Shown one piece after another: positions 1-7,804 of a DNA stretch of 64,000 bases (within the stretch, counting starts at the first letter, position 1; every line of letters begins with the position of its first letter). Origin of the DNA: Polynucleobacter sp. MWH-UH25E (GTDB lineage Bacteria > Pseudomonadota > Gammaproteobacteria > Burkholderiales > Burkholderiaceae); contig NZ_CP061286.1 in the NCBI RefSeq assembly GCF_018687095.1, positions 682,001 through 746,000 of the forward strand. The letters are read 5' to 3'. The notes beneath the pieces were generated by a model. It was given only the letters and a program-made list of their open reading frames with translations, had not been told where the DNA came from and ran no database searches. Position numbers and translations under genes: made by a program.

Positions 1-483
1 GTCTGCCAATAAAACAGGTGAAGCATAGATGTTATCTACAGGGATATCGAAGAAACCCTGAATTTGGTCAGCATGCAGGTCCATCGTGAGCACGCGCTCA
101 ATGCCTGCAACAGACTGAAGCATATTCGCTACGATACGTGCGGAGATTGCCACGCGGGCCGAGCGAGGGCGGCGGTCTTGGCGGGCATATCCAAAATAAG
201 GAATCACTGCGGTGATGCGACTTGCAGATGCGCGCTTTAACGCGTCAATCATGATCATGAGCTCCATCAAGCTGTCGTTTGTTGGAGCGCAGGTTGATTG
301 AATCACCACGACATTTTTGCCGCGTACGTTTTCTTGAATCTCAACCTGAATTTCGCCGTCAGAAAAGCGGCCAACAAAAGCTTTGCCCAGGGGTAACTTT
401 AGTTCTTTGGCTACAGCCTGCGCCAAAATCGGATTTGCGTTGCCTGTAAATAAAGTCAATAAATCTGAGCTGGTGGAGGACAT
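1..483 (-). CDS. prs: Ribose-phosphate pyrophosphokinase, N-terminal part (cut by window edge)
   Basis: Makes PRPP from ribose 5-phosphate and ATP for purine, pyrimidine, histidine, tryptophan and NAD synthesis in the cytoplasm. I translated the edge of the window: the protein starts [18 protein letters not shown] and the first 161 codons are present. Visible family landmarks are [18 protein letters not shown], the ATP-loop region YARQDRRPR and the Mg/PRPP motif [12 protein letters not shown] near residues 133-144. The ATG is at 483-481. It lies downstream of ispE and tRNA-Gln in the same direction, the usual betaproteobacterial order, so it probably shares their transcript. The C-terminal half is outside the window. 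Confidence 0.97.
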   Translation of the reverse strand, partial: MSSTSSDLLTLFTGNANPILAQAVAKELKLPLGKAFVGRFSDGEIQVEIQENVRGKNVVVIQSTCAPTNDSLMELMIMIDALKRASASRITAVIPYFGYARQDRRPRSARVAISARIVANMLQSVAGIERVLTMDLHADQIQGFFDIPVDNIYASPVLLAD

Positions 484-537
484 AGTTTTAGAGATTTTGT
501 AGGGTCAAAAGGTTGTCTTTGTCATTTCTGCAGTATT

Positions 538-614
538 TGGCAGGGGAAGAAGGATTCGAACCTTCGCATGCTGGAATCAAAATCCAGTGCCTTAACCAGC
601 TTGGCGATTCCCCT
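538..614 (-). tRNA. tRNA-Gln (anticodon TTG)
   Basis: On the minus strand a full cloverleaf can be folded: a 7-bp acceptor stem beginning AGGGGAA and closing with TTCCCCT, discriminator G and an encoded CCA. The anticodon arm is CTGGA-TTTTGAT-TCCAG, giving anticodon TTG for CAA codons, and the T arm contains GGTTCGAATCC. Length is 77 nt including CCA. The mature 5' end is only 5 nt after the ispE stop codon, and prs begins 54 nt downstream, so it is likely cut out of an ispE-tRNA-prs transcript. Confidence 0.97.
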
Positions 615-619
615 ACAGC

Positions 620-1504
620 TCAATCTGAAGAAATCAAATTGTAAGCGGGATTTTTGTTTAGCCCCCGAACAACCCGACCTTTCCACCCTTTAGGAAGATT
701 TTGTAGAAGATTTTCCAGTTTTTCGCGTTCGATCTTAGGGTCTAAGAGGGCAAAAACGCTACTTCCAGAGCCTGACATACGGGGTTCAGACCCCGGTATT
801 GCCTGACTAATCCAATTCAAAGCTTGCTTCACTTCAGGACATATCCGCATCGCTACTGCCTGACAATCATTTGAAAGACTGGACCATGGCGATGCAAGAA
901 AGCCCTCCATTGTAATCTGACCGTGATCTCTGGTCAATTGAGGGTCCTGGAAGATGCGAATAGTTGGGATGCCTTGTTTGGGGAAGATCACCAAAAAATC
1001 ACACTGATCCAGGCCGATTTCTTGCATTTTTTCTCCAATGCCTTCAACAAAAGCATTTTTGCCAAAAATAAAGAAGGGAACGTCAGCCCCAAGTTGGAGA
1101 CCCAATTTGCAAAGCGTATTTGTATCGAGATCGAGGCCCCAGAGTTTGTTTAAGCCAATTAAAGTTGTAGCCGCATCGGATGATCCTCCCCCTAAGCCGG
1201 CACCCATTGGAATTTCTTTTTTGAGGTGAATTTCTACCCCAGCTTTGATCTGGCAAAAATCTTTCAAGAGCGAAGCTGCCCGCACTACAAGATCATTTTC
1301 TGGCAGAACACCTGGGATTGGATTTGCATGACGAATTTCATTTTCAGAAATTCGCTTTAGCGTAATCGTGTCGCACCAATCGATTAGCTGAAAGGCTGAT
1401 TGCAGTAAGTGATATCCATCAGGTCTGCGGCCCACAATATGTAAAAACAAATTGAGCTTAGCAGGGGATTGCAGTATTAGTTTGTCGTGAATGACTTCAC
1501 TCAT
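620..1504 (-). CDS. ispE: 4-diphosphocytidyl-2-C-methyl-D-erythritol kinase
   Basis: ATP-dependent kinase of the MEP pathway for isoprenoid precursors; cytoplasmic. The protein is 294 residues if it starts at the ATG at 1504 (MSEVIHDKLILQSPAKLNLF), which fits family starts better than an upstream in-frame codon at 1534 that lies deep in the preceding gene. GHMP-kinase features are SPAKLNLFLHIVGRRPDGYH (residues 13-32) with the substrate-binding lysine, the phosphate-binding PMGAGLGGGSSDAA (99-112) and the C-terminal MSGSGSSVFAL. Its start overlaps the end of the TPR-LolB gene by 8 nt, suggesting translational coupling. The stop codon sits 5 nt from tRNA-Gln. Confidence 0.96.
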   Translation of the reverse strand: MSEVIHDKLILQSPAKLNLFLHIVGRRPDGYHLLQSAFQLIDWCDTITLKRISENEIRHANPIPGVLPENDLVVRAASLLKDFCQIKAGVEIHLKKEIPMGAGLGGGSSDAATTLIGLNKLWGLDLDTNTLCKLGLQLGADVPFFIFGKNAFVEGIGEKMQEIGLDQCDFLVIFPKQGIPTIRIFQDPQLTRDHGQITMEGFLASPWSSLSNDCQAVAMRICPEVKQALNWISQAIPGSEPRMSGSGSSVFALLDPKIEREKLENLLQNLPKGWKGRVVRGLNKNPAYNLISSD

Positions 1505-2972
1505 TTGCTTGATCAAAAACAAGACGAATATCAATCGATCCGATGTTTGAGCTTCTAGTCATCGTTAACTTATCGAGACGGTTCTGATCGCTCCAGCTGT
1601 AACGCAAATTCCATCCATCTTGCCGAATTTCGCTTACTTGCCCCTTGTTATTTCTTTCTACACTTGCTTCGCTACCTGGACGAGTTTCTCCCCTTAGCCA
1701 ATTCGATAAACCTCTTGCAGGCAATGGAAGTCCTAATGTGTTTTGTACCAAGGTATCTGCGTCAATAGCGCTGGTGATTTGACCATCACGTTCGAGTGTT
1801 GCTTCTCCTGGGGTAATCGTTATTTTTGCAATGGCGCCACCAACAGGATTGCGAATCTCAAGAGTGTCTTTGAGGTTGTCTTGAACTAGGGTAAAGCCAC
1901 CAGAGCCCCCTTGATTTTGGGCATCAGTGAGGCCGGTAACCTTAACCGCAAAACGTCCATCCCATGATCCCTTTAGGGCTTGCGTTGGGCTTAACCAGTC
2001 GGGCTTTAAGCGTTTTAAAGTTTCTTGAAGGGTGGCGTTATTGGCGTCTAATTTTTGGCCTTCTTGCCACATGGCTTCTGCTTCAGCTTTTCGTCCCATT
2101 GACCACAATACTTCACCAGTATGTGCGGCAATATCAGCCTCGGGTTTCATCCGAAATGCTTGCTGTAATTGTTCCAATGCAAGCGCATTTTTACCAAGAC
2201 GAAAATTAACCCAGCCTAAGCTATCTAATATGAAAGCATCTTGAGGTGAAAGCTGATGCGCTTTGTTAATGAGGGTAAATGCTTCGGGTAATTTAGTATT
2301 GCGATCAGCAAGAGAGTAGCCAAGTGCATTGAGAGCATTCACATCATTGGGGCTCTTGCGCAAAATCTCTCGCAAAGTTTTTTCCATGACGTCAACCCGA
2401 CCAACTTTCTCGGCTGACATGGCATAGGTATAAAGCAAACTTAAATTCTTAGGGCTTAGTTTTGCATTCGATGAGATTTCATAAAAAGCGCGTAATGCCT
2501 CGGATTCATCTTTAGCTTTGCTTAATAACGCTTGTAGTTGTAGAAGAGTGTTTTCTTGCTGGGCGGGTGTTTGTTGGCGTAGCAAGGAAATTGCTGGCTT
2601 CACCGCATCTGACCAGCGATTATTTAGAATCAGAAGAGTGATGAACACTTCTTTGGGTTTGGTATCGGAAGCGGGCGCTAGACTGTCCCAGACCTTGGCA
2701 GCCTGTAGGGCGAGCTCAGGCGAGCCCCCTGCAATGCCAATTTCCATTGCCCGCTGAGCAAGGCGTGGATCTTTATATTGCCGAGCCATCTCCATGTAGG
2801 TGTTGTAGGCTAGACCCGCCTCACCCCGCTGTAAGGCAATTTCAGAGGCTAAAACTTCAAAGACTGCTTGTCCTGTTGATGTTTCATCTGTCTGAGCTCG
2901 TACTGAGCCCATTAGCAAAGCTCCGCCAGTGAGGATCGCTATGGAGAAAAGTGACAATTTGCTCATAAGCAC
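1497..2972 (-). CDS. TPR-repeat protein fused to a LolB-like outer-membrane lipoprotein insertion domain
   Basis: A 491-residue two-part protein. Residues about 1-27 form a Sec signal peptide ending SVRAQ with no lipobox cysteine. Residues about 35-315 are helical TPR-type repeats (for example NALNALGYSLADRNTKLPEA followed by ILDSLGWVNFRLGKNALAL). Residues about 332-491 match LolB: WDGRFAVKVTG, the LPLPARGLSNWLRG block near 410-425, QDGWNLRYSW and a terminal DIRLVFDQ strand. LolB accepts lipoproteins from LolA and inserts them into the outer membrane; it is normally a separate lipoprotein. In related genera a TPR gene and lolB are adjacent separate genes, so I infer a fusion. ispE follows with overlap. 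An alternative start is the ATG at 2966. Confidence 0.85.
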   Translation of the reverse strand: MLMSKLSLFSIAILTGGALLMGSVRAQTDETSTGQAVFEVLASEIALQRGEAGLAYNTYMEMARQYKDPRLAQRAMEIGIAGGSPELALQAAKVWDSLAPASDTKPKEVFITLLILNNRWSDAVKPAISLLRQQTPAQQENTLLQLQALLSKAKDESEALRAFYEISSNAKLSPKNLSLLYTYAMSAEKVGRVDVMEKTLREILRKSPNDVNALNALGYSLADRNTKLPEAFTLINKAHQLSPQDAFILDSLGWVNFRLGKNALALEQLQQAFRMKPEADIAAHTGEVLWSMGRKAEAEAMWQEGQKLDANNATLQETLKRLKPDWLSPTQALKGSWDGRFAVKVTGLTDAQNQGGSGGFTLVQDNLKDTLEIRNPVGGAIAKITITPGEATLERDGQITSAIDADTLVQNTLGLPLPARGLSNWLRGETRPGSEASVERNNKGQVSEIRQDGWNLRYSWSDQNRLDKLTMTRSSNIGSIDIRLVFDQANE

Positions 2973-2989
2973 ATTCTAATCTGCGAATC

Positions 2990-2995
2990 TACAAT
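2990..2995 (+). promoter_or_regulatory. Candidate -10 element directly ahead of mutM
   Basis: TACAAT lies 6 nt before the mutM ATG. With the usual 6-7 nt to the transcription start, the mRNA would begin at or next to the ATG, giving a leaderless transcript. There is no Shine-Dalgarno sequence in the 29-bp gap. I see no good -35 hexamer at the proper distance, so the call is tentative. Confidence 0.35.
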
Positions 2996-3001
2996 TCATT
3001 T

Positions 3002-3838
3002 ATGCCAGAACTTCCAGAAGTAGAAGTCACCAGATTGGGAATTGCCCCTCACCTGCAGGGGCGAGCCGTTACCGCCGTCCAGATATTAGATGGGCGCTTA
3101 CGCTGGCCAGTCCCTAAAAATCTCTCCAAGTTATTGCTTGGGCAAAAGGTGAAGGATATTCGGCGAAGAGGGAAGTACTTATTGGTTGAGTTTGCTACCG
3201 GCACTTTATTGATTCATTTGGGTATGACCGGAACTTTAAGGGTGCTTCCACTTAAAGAGCCATTGAAGTTGCATGATCGTGTGATTTTGGAGTTTGGAAG
3301 CTTCAGCTTACGCTTGCATGACCCCAGAAAATTTGGAGCGGTTTTATGGCATCCGGCATCAAATGGACCTATAGAGAAAAATTTGTTGCTACAGAAATTA
3401 GGTGTTGAGCCTTTTTCCGAAGAGTTTGAAGGTGAGATTGGCGCAGAGTTGCTGTACCAATCTTCTCGCAATCGTAGTATCGCTGTAAAACAATTTTTAT
3501 TAGCAGGCCAAGCGGTTGTTGGGGTTGGCAATATTTATTGTTCTGAAAGTTTGTTCAAGGCAGGAATCCATCCGGCAAAACCAGCAGGCAAATTAACGCG
3601 CCCTCAGTGCTCACGATTGGCCGAGGCGGTACGATTCATTTTGAAAAAAGCAATTGCCGCAGGCGGCAGCAGCCTAAAAGATTTTGTGAATAGTGATGGC
3701 GATCCTGGCCATTTCATGGTGCAAACTAAAGTCTACGATCGCAAAGATCAGCCATGCAAGGTGTGTAAAACACCAATTAAACAAATCGTGCAAGGGCAAC
3801 GATCCACCTATTTCTGCCCCACATGTCAAAAACGTTAA
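3002..3838 (+). CDS. mutM: Formamidopyrimidine-DNA glycosylase
   Basis: Bifunctional glycosylase/AP lyase that removes 8-oxoguanine and Fapy lesions. The 278-residue protein starts MPELPEVEVTRLGI, with the catalytic Pro2 and Glu3. Further landmarks are the LLIHLGMTGTLRV segment, VGVGNIYCSESLFKAGIHP (helix-two-turn-helix region) and a C-terminal zinc finger with CKVCKTPIKQIVQGQ and FCPTCQ. Length is normal. It diverges from the TPR-LolB gene across 29 bp and overlaps mutY by 16 nt, so the two 8-oxoG repair enzymes are one operon. Confidence 0.98.
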   Translation: MPELPEVEVTRLGIAPHLQGRAVTAVQILDGRLRWPVPKNLSKLLLGQKVKDIRRRGKYLLVEFATGTLLIHLGMTGTLRVLPLKEPLKLHDRVILEFGSFSLRLHDPRKFGAVLWHPASNGPIEKNLLLQKLGVEPFSEEFEGEIGAELLYQSSRNRSIAVKQFLLAGQAVVGVGNIYCSESLFKAGIHPAKPAGKLTRPQCSRLAEAVRFILKKAIAAGGSSLKDFVNSDGDPGHFMVQTKVYDRKDQPCKVCKTPIKQIVQGQRSTYFCPTCQKR

Positions 3839-4965
3839 TTGATCTGTTTTCACAAAAGTTAATTACTTGGCATTCTCGTCATGGTCGATCTGGCTTGCCT
3901 TGGCAGGGCAAACGAGATCCCTACGCTGTCTGGGTTTCAGAAATCATGCTGCAGCAAACACAGGTTGCTACTGTCTTGGAGCGTTATCCCCGTTTCATGA
4001 AGCGGTTTCCAACAGTGAAAAAACTAGCTGCTGCACATATTGATGAGGTTTTAGCGGAGTGGGCAGGCTTGGGATATTACTCTCGCGCTCGCAATCTACA
4101 TGCGTGTGCACGGCAAGTAGTGAATGAGTTCAATGGAAACTTTCCAAGTGATCCTGCTTTGCTTGAAAAGTTGAAAGGGATAGGGCGCTCAACAGCGGGC
4201 GCAATTGCTGCATTTGCTTTTCATGTAAGAGCGCCCATTCTGGATGCCAACGTTAAACGTATACTGGCTCGCTTATTTGCAGTAGAAGGGCCGCTACAAA
4301 ATAAGCTTGTGAATGATGGCCTGTGGAGTTTGGCGGATAAGTTATTGCCAAAGAAGCCTTTAGATATGCCTGTGTATACACAGGCTTTAATGGATTTTGG
4401 TGCCACTTGGTGTACATCTCGTAAGCCAGTCTGTATTGGTAACGAGAAAAAATGCCCTTTTGAAAAAGATTGCCAAGCCAATTTGAGTAATCAAGTGCTT
4501 TCATTCCCACAAAAGACGGTGAAAGCAAAGTCGCCTGAGTTTGATTGCGATATGTTGCTGATTCGGTCTGGTAATTCCATCCTCTTGCAAAAGCGTCCGA
4601 GCAAAGCGATTTGGGGCGGCTTATGGTCTTTGCCAGAATCAGCTTGGACGGCAAAGTCCGATAAAAAGAGAAAGCTGCCAGCGTTCAAAAAGATATTTGA
4701 AGAAGCTTTGCCAAATGAAAATGCGGACCCGTGGCTGAAGGCTTGTAAGGATGTAACTCCAGGTCCTCAGATTAAGCATGTCTTTACTCATCGACGATTA
4801 TGGATGCAGATTTGGGGAGTTGCCGCTTCTCGAAATTTGGAGCCAAAAGGCGAGAATTTACGATGGGTGCCTATTAGGCAGTTGGGTCGTTATGGCTTGC
4901 CGCAGCCAATTAAGATTTTGCTACAGGGATTGAATCTAGCTCGCGATGACGATCTAAAAAATTAA
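3823..4965 (+). CDS. mutY: A/G-specific adenine glycosylase
   Basis: Removes adenine mispaired with 8-oxoguanine, complementing MutM. The 380-residue protein has catalytic Glu40 in VSEIMLQQTQV, the helix-hairpin-helix LKGIGRSTAGAIAAF (117-131), catalytic Asp141 in ILDANVKRILAR, and a C-terminal NUDIX-like 8-oxoG recognition domain (about 245-375). The four iron-sulfur cysteines are C197, C204, C211 and C217, giving C-x6-C-x6-C-x5-C; the family norm is C-x6-C-x2-C-x5-C, so the loop is four residues longer. The gene overlaps mutM by 16 nt at its start and runs 56 nt into the antisense end of rapZ. Confidence 0.97.
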   Translation: MSKTLIDLFSQKLITWHSRHGRSGLPWQGKRDPYAVWVSEIMLQQTQVATVLERYPRFMKRFPTVKKLAAAHIDEVLAEWAGLGYYSRARNLHACARQVVNEFNGNFPSDPALLEKLKGIGRSTAGAIAAFAFHVRAPILDANVKRILARLFAVEGPLQNKLVNDGLWSLADKLLPKKPLDMPVYTQALMDFGATWCTSRKPVCIGNEKKCPFEKDCQANLSNQVLSFPQKTVKAKSPEFDCDMLLIRSGNSILLQKRPSKAIWGGLWSLPESAWTAKSDKKRKLPAFKKIFEEALPNENADPWLKACKDVTPGPQIKHVFTHRRLWMQIWGVAASRNLEPKGENLRWVPIRQLGRYGLPQPIKILLQGLNLARDDDLKN

Positions 4966-5800
4966 GCTGTAAATCGTTAAGATCTTTTTTAGCGCGGAAA
5001 TGTTCGCTAATACGGTTAACTAAATAGACAGAGCGATGCTGTCCACCAGTGCAACCTATGGCAACTGTTAAGTAGCTACGTCCATCTGCAATGTAATGGG
5101 GCAACCATTTCTCAATAAATTGGGTAATGTCGCTTTCCATACTCACAACCTCAGGAATTTTTTCCAAGAACTCTTTTACGGGCTTATCGTTACCCGTCAG
5201 TGGTCTCAAGACCTTGTCATAGTGAGGATTGGGGAGGCAGCGCACATCAAAAACTAAGTCCGCTTCACTCGGTATACCCTTTTTAAAACCAAAGGATTCA
5301 AAGATGACGGTGAGCCCGACAGGCTTATCTTTTAGAAGATCTTGAATCCAAGATCGCAAAGCGTGAGCGGGAAGGTTGCTGGTGTCGATGCTATGAGCTT
5401 GCGCACGTAAGGGCTCAAGCAGATTCCGTTCTTTATCAATAGCCTCAATTAAGGTGGCCGATTGGGATTGCTTGGCATCGCTTGATAATGGGTGACGACG
5501 TCGTGTTTCCGAGAATCGTTGTACCAAGGTATTGGTATCAGCATTTAAAAATACAACCCTGACTTGATGTTTGCGCTTTAATGTTTCAAGAATTGAGGGA
5601 AGATCGGCGATAGATTGGCCGCGACGCGCATCGATTGCTACGGCTACTCGCTCACTGTTTTCTCGCGCTAGAGTGTCGATAAGATTTTCTAATAGAGAAA
5701 CAGGAAGGTTATCGACACAATCGTATCCAGCATCCTCGAATGCTCTCAGGGCAACTGATTTACCTGAGCCTGAGATTCCGGTAATCAGATTGATTTGCAT
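4910..5800 (-). CDS. rapZ: RNase adapter protein / nucleotide-binding protein RapZ
   Basis: In enterobacteria RapZ binds GlmZ sRNA and glucosamine 6-phosphate and recruits RNase E; in other groups its target is unknown. The 296-residue protein starts MQINLITGISGSGKS (Walker A residues 8-15), followed by GYDCVDNLP, and carries the conserved C-terminal block DVRCLPNPHY and IGCTGGQHRSVYLVNRI. It sits at the end of the lpt-hpf-ptsN-hprK series, 3 nt after hprK. Its last 18 codons lie antisense to the last codons of mutY. Confidence 0.95.
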   Translation of the reverse strand: MQINLITGISGSGKSVALRAFEDAGYDCVDNLPVSLLENLIDTLARENSERVAVAIDARRGQSIADLPSILETLKRKHQVRVVFLNADTNTLVQRFSETRRRHPLSSDAKQSQSATLIEAIDKERNLLEPLRAQAHSIDTSNLPAHALRSWIQDLLKDKPVGLTVIFESFGFKKGIPSEADLVFDVRCLPNPHYDKVLRPLTGNDKPVKEFLEKIPEVVSMESDITQFIEKWLPHYIADGRSYLTVAIGCTGGQHRSVYLVNRISEHFRAKKDLNDLQLNFLDRHRELDSIPVAKS

Positions 5801-5803
5801 GGC

Positions 5804-6790
5804 TTACAGCAGGCGCCCTTGGGACTTTGTCGAGTCTGCCTCAGCATTCATTTGAATACGCTGACGTTCAATGAACTCTTTAAGAGTATCAATGCCCCGC
5901 AGTTGCAAAATGGTATTACGTACCGCTGCTTCAACAAGAACGGCCAAGTTACGACCGGCAGCGACCTGAATTTTTACAGTACGAATCGGCACGCCCAAAA
6001 CATCAACGTGTTGGGCTTCCAGCGGAAGTCGCTCAAATTCACCATCGGTTCTGCGGACTAATTGAACGATCAGTCGCAGCTTTAATTTACGGCGTACCGC
6101 TGTTTCACCAAAGATGGTGCGAATATCGAGCAAGCCGAGACCGCGTACCTCTAGTAGATTTCTGAGAATGACTGGGCATCGGCCTTCAATGTAATCTGGT
6201 CCAAGTCGCGCAAAATCAACCGCGTCATCGGCAACAAGACCATGACCACGCGAAATGAGCTCAAGACCTAATTCGCTTTTACCTAAACCAGATTCACCAG
6301 TAAGTAAGACGCCCAATCCAAGGATGTCCATGAAGACCCCATGCATCGTAATTTGTGGCGCGCCAATTTTCGTGAGATAGGTCCGCAAATGGTCAATGAC
6401 TTCTGCCGCGGAAATATGCGTTGTAAATAATGGTGTTGAGGATCGCTGACAGAATAGTTGCAAGTCTGGATCAGCATTCTTGCCATCGGCCACAATCACG
6501 CAAGGCGGTGTCTTTGAAATTAAGCTCGCAATTTGCTCTTGTTTCTGTTTGGGCTCTAAGGCTGCGTGGTAATCAACTTCTTGCTCACCAAAAATTTGTA
6601 TACGGCTTGGATGGATAAGATTTAAGTGACCCACAAGGTCAGAGCTGGCGGCGGCTGCTTTGACTGCTTCGGGTGGAAAGGTGCGGTCAGCACCTTCAAG
6701 GCCGCCTATCCAAGACAGCTTGAGATCGGAGACATTGTCATCAAAAATCTGCTGAGCAGTTACTCCATCCAGGAGTAATGGCTGTGTCAT
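5804..6790 (-). CDS. hprK: HPr kinase/phosphorylase
   Basis: Phosphorylates a serine of HPr in a reduced phosphotransferase system that in proteobacteria is regulatory rather than sugar-transporting. I choose the ATG at 6790 ([16 protein letters not shown], 328 residues) because it forms an ATGA overlap with the ptsN stop; an earlier in-frame codon at 6805 lies inside ptsN. The P-loop [14 protein letters not shown] is near residues 160-173 and the HPrK signature [11 protein letters not shown] follows near 215-225. Neighbours ptsN and rapZ match the standard cluster. The genes for HPr and Enzyme I are not in the window. Confidence 0.95.
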   Translation of the reverse strand: MTQPLLLDGVTAQQIFDDNVSDLKLSWIGGLEGADRTFPPEAVKAAAASSDLVGHLNLIHPSRIQIFGEQEVDYHAALEPKQKQEQIASLISKTPPCVIVADGKNADPDLQLFCQRSSTPLFTTHISAAEVIDHLRTYLTKIGAPQITMHGVFMDILGLGVLLTGESGLGKSELGLELISRGHGLVADDAVDFARLGPDYIEGRCPVILRNLLEVRGLGLLDIRTIFGETAVRRKLKLRLIVQLVRRTDGEFERLPLEAQHVDVLGVPIRTVKIQVAAGRNLAVLVEAAVRNTILQLRGIDTLKEFIERQRIQMNAEADSTKSQGRLL

Positions 6791-7248
6791 TTTGTATTGC
6801 CCCAATGCTGCAACAGCTCACAAACTTTTGTTGTATCGGTAGAGGTGCTCAATGTTTCACGAACGTCCGCATCTGATAACAGCTGCGCAATCGAGGAGAG
6901 GATTTCTAAGTGTTGCTGCGTCGCCTTTTCTGGCACCAACAAGAATATGAGGGTCTTAACGGGTTCGCCATCGGGTGCGGCAAATTCAATCGGGTCTTTG
7001 AGGCGAATCAAAGCGGCTGCTGGTTGCTTTAATCCCTTTACTCGACCGTGAGGTATGGCAACTCCTGCACCGAGGGCCGTTGAGCCCAATTCTTCACGAG
7101 CGTTTAAAAACTCGATGACTGAGCTTGCATCGATGCCGACTTGCTTGGCAAATAGTGCTCCAGCGGCTGCAAACGCATCAGCTCTGTTTTTGGCAGGATT
7201 GTCTAATGCGATGCAGTCGGGGGTGAAAAGATTAGTCAGGGCATTCAT
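6787..7248 (-). CDS. ptsN: PTS IIA-like nitrogen regulatory protein
   Basis: A 153-residue EIIA domain of the nitrogen-PTS. The phosphorylatable histidine is H67 in [13 protein letters not shown]; the ELGSTALG stretch just before it is also typical. It works with HPr/NPr and in other proteobacteria regulates potassium transport and sigma-54-linked processes. Located between hpf and hprK, overlapping hprK by 4 nt. The usual partner rpoN is absent from this cluster. Confidence 0.94.
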   Translation of the reverse strand: MNALTNLFTPDCIALDNPAKNRADAFAAAGALFAKQVGIDASSVIEFLNAREELGSTALGAGVAIPHGRVKGLKQPAAALIRLKDPIEFAAPDGEPVKTLIFLLVPEKATQQHLEILSSIAQLLSDADVRETLSTSTDTTKVCELLQHWGNTK

Positions 7249-7281
7249 TAGAAATGATTATAGGTGTCCTGACGTCGGAGA

Positions 7282-7605
7282 TCACTCAAAACGCTTTTCG
7301 TGATGGTGATCCTGGATCTTTTCCTTGTGTTTAACAACCTGGCGCTCCAGTTTGTCAACGACGGCGTCCATCGCATGGTAAAGATCAGCATTATGGGCTT
7401 CCGCAAATAATTCTTTGCCCTTGAGGTGAATGGTGATCTCCGCGCTTTGACGAAGATCTTTTTCTTTGGCGTTATCGACAACTAAAAATGCTGAGGCATC
7501 AATAACGTGGTCGAAGTGCTTTCGAATTTTCGCTAAGCCGGCCTCTAGGTGTGTACGCATGGCGGGGGTAACTTCAACATGACGGCTATTAATTTTTAAA
7601 TTCAT
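7282..7605 (-). CDS. hpf: Ribosome hibernation promoting factor (short HPF/YfiA family)
   Basis: Binds the 30S decoding region and inactivates ribosomes in stationary phase. The ATG at 7605 (MNLKINSRHVEVTPAMRTHL) is preceded by AAGGAG with an 8-nt spacer, which decides the start over an in-frame TTG at 7611. The protein is 107 residues: beta-alpha-beta-beta-beta-alpha fold with NAKEKDLRQSAEITIHLKGK in the middle and a histidine-rich tail (HHHEKRFE). It lacks the long C-terminal dimerisation domain of long HPF. A small ORF with its own ribosome site overlaps its start. Confidence 0.93.
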   Translation of the reverse strand: MNLKINSRHVEVTPAMRTHLEAGLAKIRKHFDHVIDASAFLVVDNAKEKDLRQSAEITIHLKGKELFAEAHNADLYHAMDAVVDKLERQVVKHKEKIQDHHHEKRFE

Positions 7606-7702
7606 TAGCAACTCCTTGTATCAAAGCCTGCGCATAGCTATAGCTGGGGTGCGCAGCATGCCCCTGTGAAATTTGAGCTGTTTTTTTTGAGAAGTAATGC
7701 AT
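7589..7702 (-). CDS. Possible 37-residue leader peptide overlapping the hpf start
   Basis: An ATG at 7702-7700 is preceded on the minus strand by GGAGG with a 3-nt spacer, a strong though close Shine-Dalgarno match. The frame encodes MHYFSKKTAQISQGHAAHPS followed by 17 more residues and stops with TAA at 7591-7589, 17 nt inside hpf in another frame. No signal peptide or known domain is visible. Translation of it would run through the hpf ribosome site, so it could be a regulatory leader; it could equally be chance. No homologue is claimed. Confidence 0.3.
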   Translation of the reverse strand: MHYFSKKTAQISQGHAAHPSYSYAQALIQGVANEFKN

Positions 7703-7804
7703 GAACCTCCAGCGTATCAGCGAATTTGCTGAAATCCAAGAGGGGAATGAATTTTTTATTACTTATACGGATAGAAGCCCTACCCTTTGCACAAGGTTGG
7801 GGAA
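7606..7804 (-). other. 199-bp gap between lptB and hpf where rpoN is usually found
   Basis: No sigma-54 gene or remnant of one is visible on either strand. The minus strand holds a small ORF ahead of hpf (7589-7702). I see no convincing sigma-54 promoter and no strong terminator after lptB. AT-rich stretches near 7745-7780 could contain the hpf promoter but no clear -35/-10 pair stands out. Confidence 0.7.

Noticed and set aside
4253..4654. 133-codon open frame on the minus strand inside mutY
   Set aside because: Composition is not protein-like, there is no ribosome site and mutY on the plus strand is certain; a shadow frame.
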